A stretch of DNA of 60,880 nt, from contig CABYVV010000008.1 in the NCBI GenBank assembly GCA_902522465.1, forward strand, positions 1-60,880, given 5' to 3'. The notes beneath the pieces were generated by a model. It did not search any database. It saw only the letters and a program-made list of their open reading frames with translations, and was not told where the DNA came from. Position numbers and translations under genes: made by a program. Within the stretch, counting starts at the first letter, position 1. The number at the start of each line of letters is the position of its first letter. Positions 59,264-60,880 of this stretch are shown in pieces. Source of the DNA: an uncultured Alphaproteobacteria bacterium (GTDB lineage: Bacteria; Pseudomonadota; Alphaproteobacteria; Methylaequorales; Methylaequoraceae).

Positions 59264-60129
59264 AAGTCCCTCAATTTTTCTTTTAATTTATTTTTAATAT
59301 TTTTATCTGCTAATCCAAAATTAATATTTGCCTCTACAAAACCTAATTTACTTCCGCAGTCAAATCTGTCGCCTTCAAATTCGAAACCATATAACCCTGG
59401 TTCTTTAACTAAGGTTAGAAGACTATCTGTTAACTGTATTTCATTTCCATAGCCTTTTTTCTTTTTTTCAAGTTCATCAAATATCTTAGAATGCAATATA
59501 TATCTTCCTACAACTGTCAAATTTGAAGGAGCTATTGATGGATTAGGTTTTTCTATTAAATTTTTAATGGAATAATAATTATTAATTTTTTTATGAGGGT
59601 TGATTACACCGTATTTAAATACTTCTTTTTTGGGTACTTTTTCGAGACCCAGAACAGATCCGCCGTCTGTTTTTATTGAAATATCTATTAATTGTTTGAT
59701 CACTGGTTTTTTTGAAAGGATAATATCATCAGGAAGTATCACCGCAAAATTTTCATCATTTTCAATAAACCTTTTAGCACACCAAACTGCGTGACCTAAA
59801 CCTTTAGGTTCGTCTTGTAAAACATATGTAAACTTCCCAAGAGAATTTTGGCTTTGGATTAAACGCAGTTGTTCTTTCTTTCTTTTTTTTTTTAATAAGC
59901 TTTCTAGCTGTATTGATCGGTCAAAATGTTCAATAATTGAATTTTTCTTTGACGATGTTACAAAAATCATCTCTTCAATTCCAGAATTAGCGGCTTCAAT
60001 AACTGCCCATTCTAAAATAGGTTTATCTAGAATTATCAGCATCTCTTTTGGTAAGACTTTAGTTGCTGGCAAAAACCTAGAACCCAATCCAGCTATAGGA
60101 AATATTGCTTTTTTAATTTTTCTAGACAT
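59260..60129 (-). CDS. galU: UTP-glucose-1-phosphate uridylyltransferase
   Basis: 289 residues from the ATG at 60129; a TTG three codons earlier is less likely. The nucleotidyltransferase motif is AGLGSRFLPATKVLPKEML, and LPDDIILS, LIEKPNPS and GDRFDCGSKLGFVEA follow in family order. It makes UDP-glucose, substrate of Ugd. It is upstream of ugd and downstream of the DnaJ-type gene. Confidence 0.95.
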   Translation of the reverse strand: MSRKIKKAIFPIAGLGSRFLPATKVLPKEMLIILDKPILEWAVIEAANSGIEEMIFVTSSKKNSIIEHFDRSIQLESLLKKKRKKEQLRLIQSQNSLGKFTYVLQDEPKGLGHAVWCAKRFIENDENFAVILPDDIILSKKPVIKQLIDISIKTDGGSVLGLEKVPKKEVFKYGVINPHKKINNYYSIKNLIEKPNPSIAPSNLTVVGRYILHSKIFDELEKKKKGYGNEIQLTDSLLTLVKEPGLYGFEFEGDRFDCGSKLGFVEANINFGLADKNIKNKLKEKLRDL

Positions 60130-60162
60130 CGTTTGCAAAGGTTAAAGGAAAAAAAAAAAATC

Positions 60163-60609
60163 TCAACTTAAAAGAGTTTCTCTTGCTTGATTAAGTTTTT
60201 TAGTTATCCACTCTGATCCACCTTTATCTGGATGGTTTTTTTTCATAAGATCTTGATATTTTTTTAGTATATCGTCTTTTGAAGCAGTCTCAGTAAGTCC
60301 TAAAATCTCTAAAGCCATATTTTTGTTAATTTTATCAGGATTTTTTTTAAAGTCTCGTTTCATAAGAAAAACTTTTGATAGAATCTCTATTAGAAAACGC
60401 CATCTGTACAAAATTATAAAAATTGCAGGTATAACTGAAATTATTTGAGGAAATTTTGTCATAATAAAAGCAATTATTATTAACAAAAAAAGTAAAATAA
60501 TGAATTTTAGATTCTTCTTAAATTTTTGTCGAGAAGAGTGAATCAACTCTAAAAAAAGAGTTAGCAAAATAGTTGCTAAAATTATTCCAAAAATAATATA
60601 ATATAGCAT
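60163..60609 (-). CDS. Membrane-anchored DnaJ-domain protein
   Basis: 148 residues. Two hydrophobic helices (about 3-22 and 33-72) are followed by a C-terminal J domain whose HPD motif (H126-P127-D128, NHPDKGGS) is intact. The domain sits at the extreme C-terminus, an arrangement seen in TIM14/Pam18-like and alphaproteobacterial DnaJ-family membrane proteins. It would recruit DnaK to the membrane. It diverges from the next gene with a 14-base gap between start codons. Confidence 0.85.
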   Translation of the reverse strand: MLYYIIFGIILATILLTLFLELIHSSRQKFKKNLKFIILLFLLIIIAFIMTKFPQIISVIPAIFIILYRWRFLIEILSKVFLMKRDFKKNPDKINKNMALEILGLTETASKDDILKKYQDLMKKNHPDKGGSEWITKKLNQARETLLS

Positions 60610-60623
60610 TTTATTATTAAACC

Positions 60624-60880
60624 ATGAAAAAGTATAAACTTTTATATTTTGTTAGTGAAGATCAATATTTTTTTACTCATAAAAAAGATCAAGCAATATC
60701 AGCCCTGAAAAATAATTTTGATGTCTTAGTAATTTGTAAATTTACAAATTTAGAAAAAAAAATAAGGTCTTTGGGGTTCAAAACCAAACATTTGAATTTT
60801 AACAGAGGATCAATAAATCCTTTTATAGAGGTTATTAGAATTGTTCAGTTTGCTTGCACAATTCTAAAATTCAAACCTGA
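60624..60880 (+). CDS. Glycosyltransferase family 4, N-terminal part (runs past the window edge)
   Basis: An ATG at 60624 opens a frame of 85 complete codons without a stop to the edge. The start KKYKLLYFVSEDQYFFTHKK and the segment RGSINPFIEVIRIVQF fit the N-terminal acceptor domain of GT4 enzymes that, as I recall them, carry a C-terminal half with PSYREGLPKxLLEAA. That is exactly the half stranded at 57691-58233 on the other strand. Whether this gene is complete beyond the edge cannot be seen. Confidence 0.65.
   Translation, partial: MKKYKLLYFVSEDQYFFTHKKDQAISALKNNFDVLVICKFTNLEKKIRSLGFKTKHLNFNRGSINPFIEVIRIVQFACTILKFKP

Overview
The window reads as chromosomal DNA of a free-living marine, genome-streamlined alphaproteobacterium that supplements growth with light. 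The evidence is very AT-rich sequence with lysine- and isoleucine-rich proteins, no intergenic gap above about 200 bases, and frequent 1-20 base gene overlaps. Marker genes and gene orders are alphaproteobacterial (RpoH, ALA synthase HemA, DUF3126 and DUF6476 proteins, rluD/rpoH, efp/suhB, tolQRAB-pal-cpoB-tilS-ftsH), and there is a proteorhodopsin with a complete retinal pathway. The style resembles SAR11, HIMB59 or AEGEAN-169-like lineages, but a full thiamine-pyrimidine branch (thiC), Tol-Pal, a classical porin and a TonB motor set it apart from typical Pelagibacter. Placement is inference; no 16S gene is in the window.

Layout. 1-3871 (minus): gap, a small unknown, thiE, efp, a diverged suhB and the start of a K/E-rich exported protein. 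3952-19786 (plus) is a long housekeeping run: small coiled-coil protein, zapA, fau, ymdB, yebC, ruvCAB, ybgC, tolQRAB, a small lipoprotein, pal, cpoB, tilS, ftsH, folP, glmM; thiD ends it. 20562-22361 (minus): thiC. 22443-27767 (plus): a large SLC13-type permease, serC, hisZ, purA. 27757-29723 (minus): rpoH and rluD. 29723-31317 (plus): DUF6476, a small HExxH protein and a 2-oxoglutarate oxygenase.

31314-37538 (minus) is the phototrophy block: proteorhodopsin (glutamine at the spectral tuning site, so predicted blue-absorbing), an intrinsic terminator, then crtE-crtI-crtB-crtY-blh, which convert C15/C5 prenyl units to retinal. 37738-41616 holds DUF3429, DUF3126, an exported beta-rich protein, a SHOCT-tailed lipoprotein and a major porin. 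41744-46445 (minus) is an ABC importer followed without promoter-sized gaps by exbB, two exbD genes and tonB. 46536-48650 (plus): tusA, xseB, ispA, tlyA. 48647-57694 is a mixed metabolic stretch: aroC, fabI, pdxH, hemA, msrB, thiOSG, pyrE, a second small HExxH protein and fhs. 57691-60880 is the edge of a polysaccharide region: a glycosyltransferase remnant, a 3'-truncated ugd, galU, a membrane DnaJ protein and the start of another glycosyltransferase.

Themes. (1) All eight convergent gene pairs abut or overlap, four of them by exactly the tetranucleotide TTAA. (2) Two intrinsic terminators, after pal and after proteorhodopsin, end only 3-4 bases before the next start codon, so downstream genes seem to depend on read-through. 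(3) One ExbD of a tandem pair has lost the proton-relaying aspartate. (4) Two paralogous four-cysteine HExxH proteins lie 25 kb apart. (5) The ugd and glycosyltransferase pieces meet at an A8 tract and look like a rearrangement breakpoint. No tRNA, rRNA, CRISPR array, insertion sequence or TPP riboswitch was found by eye.
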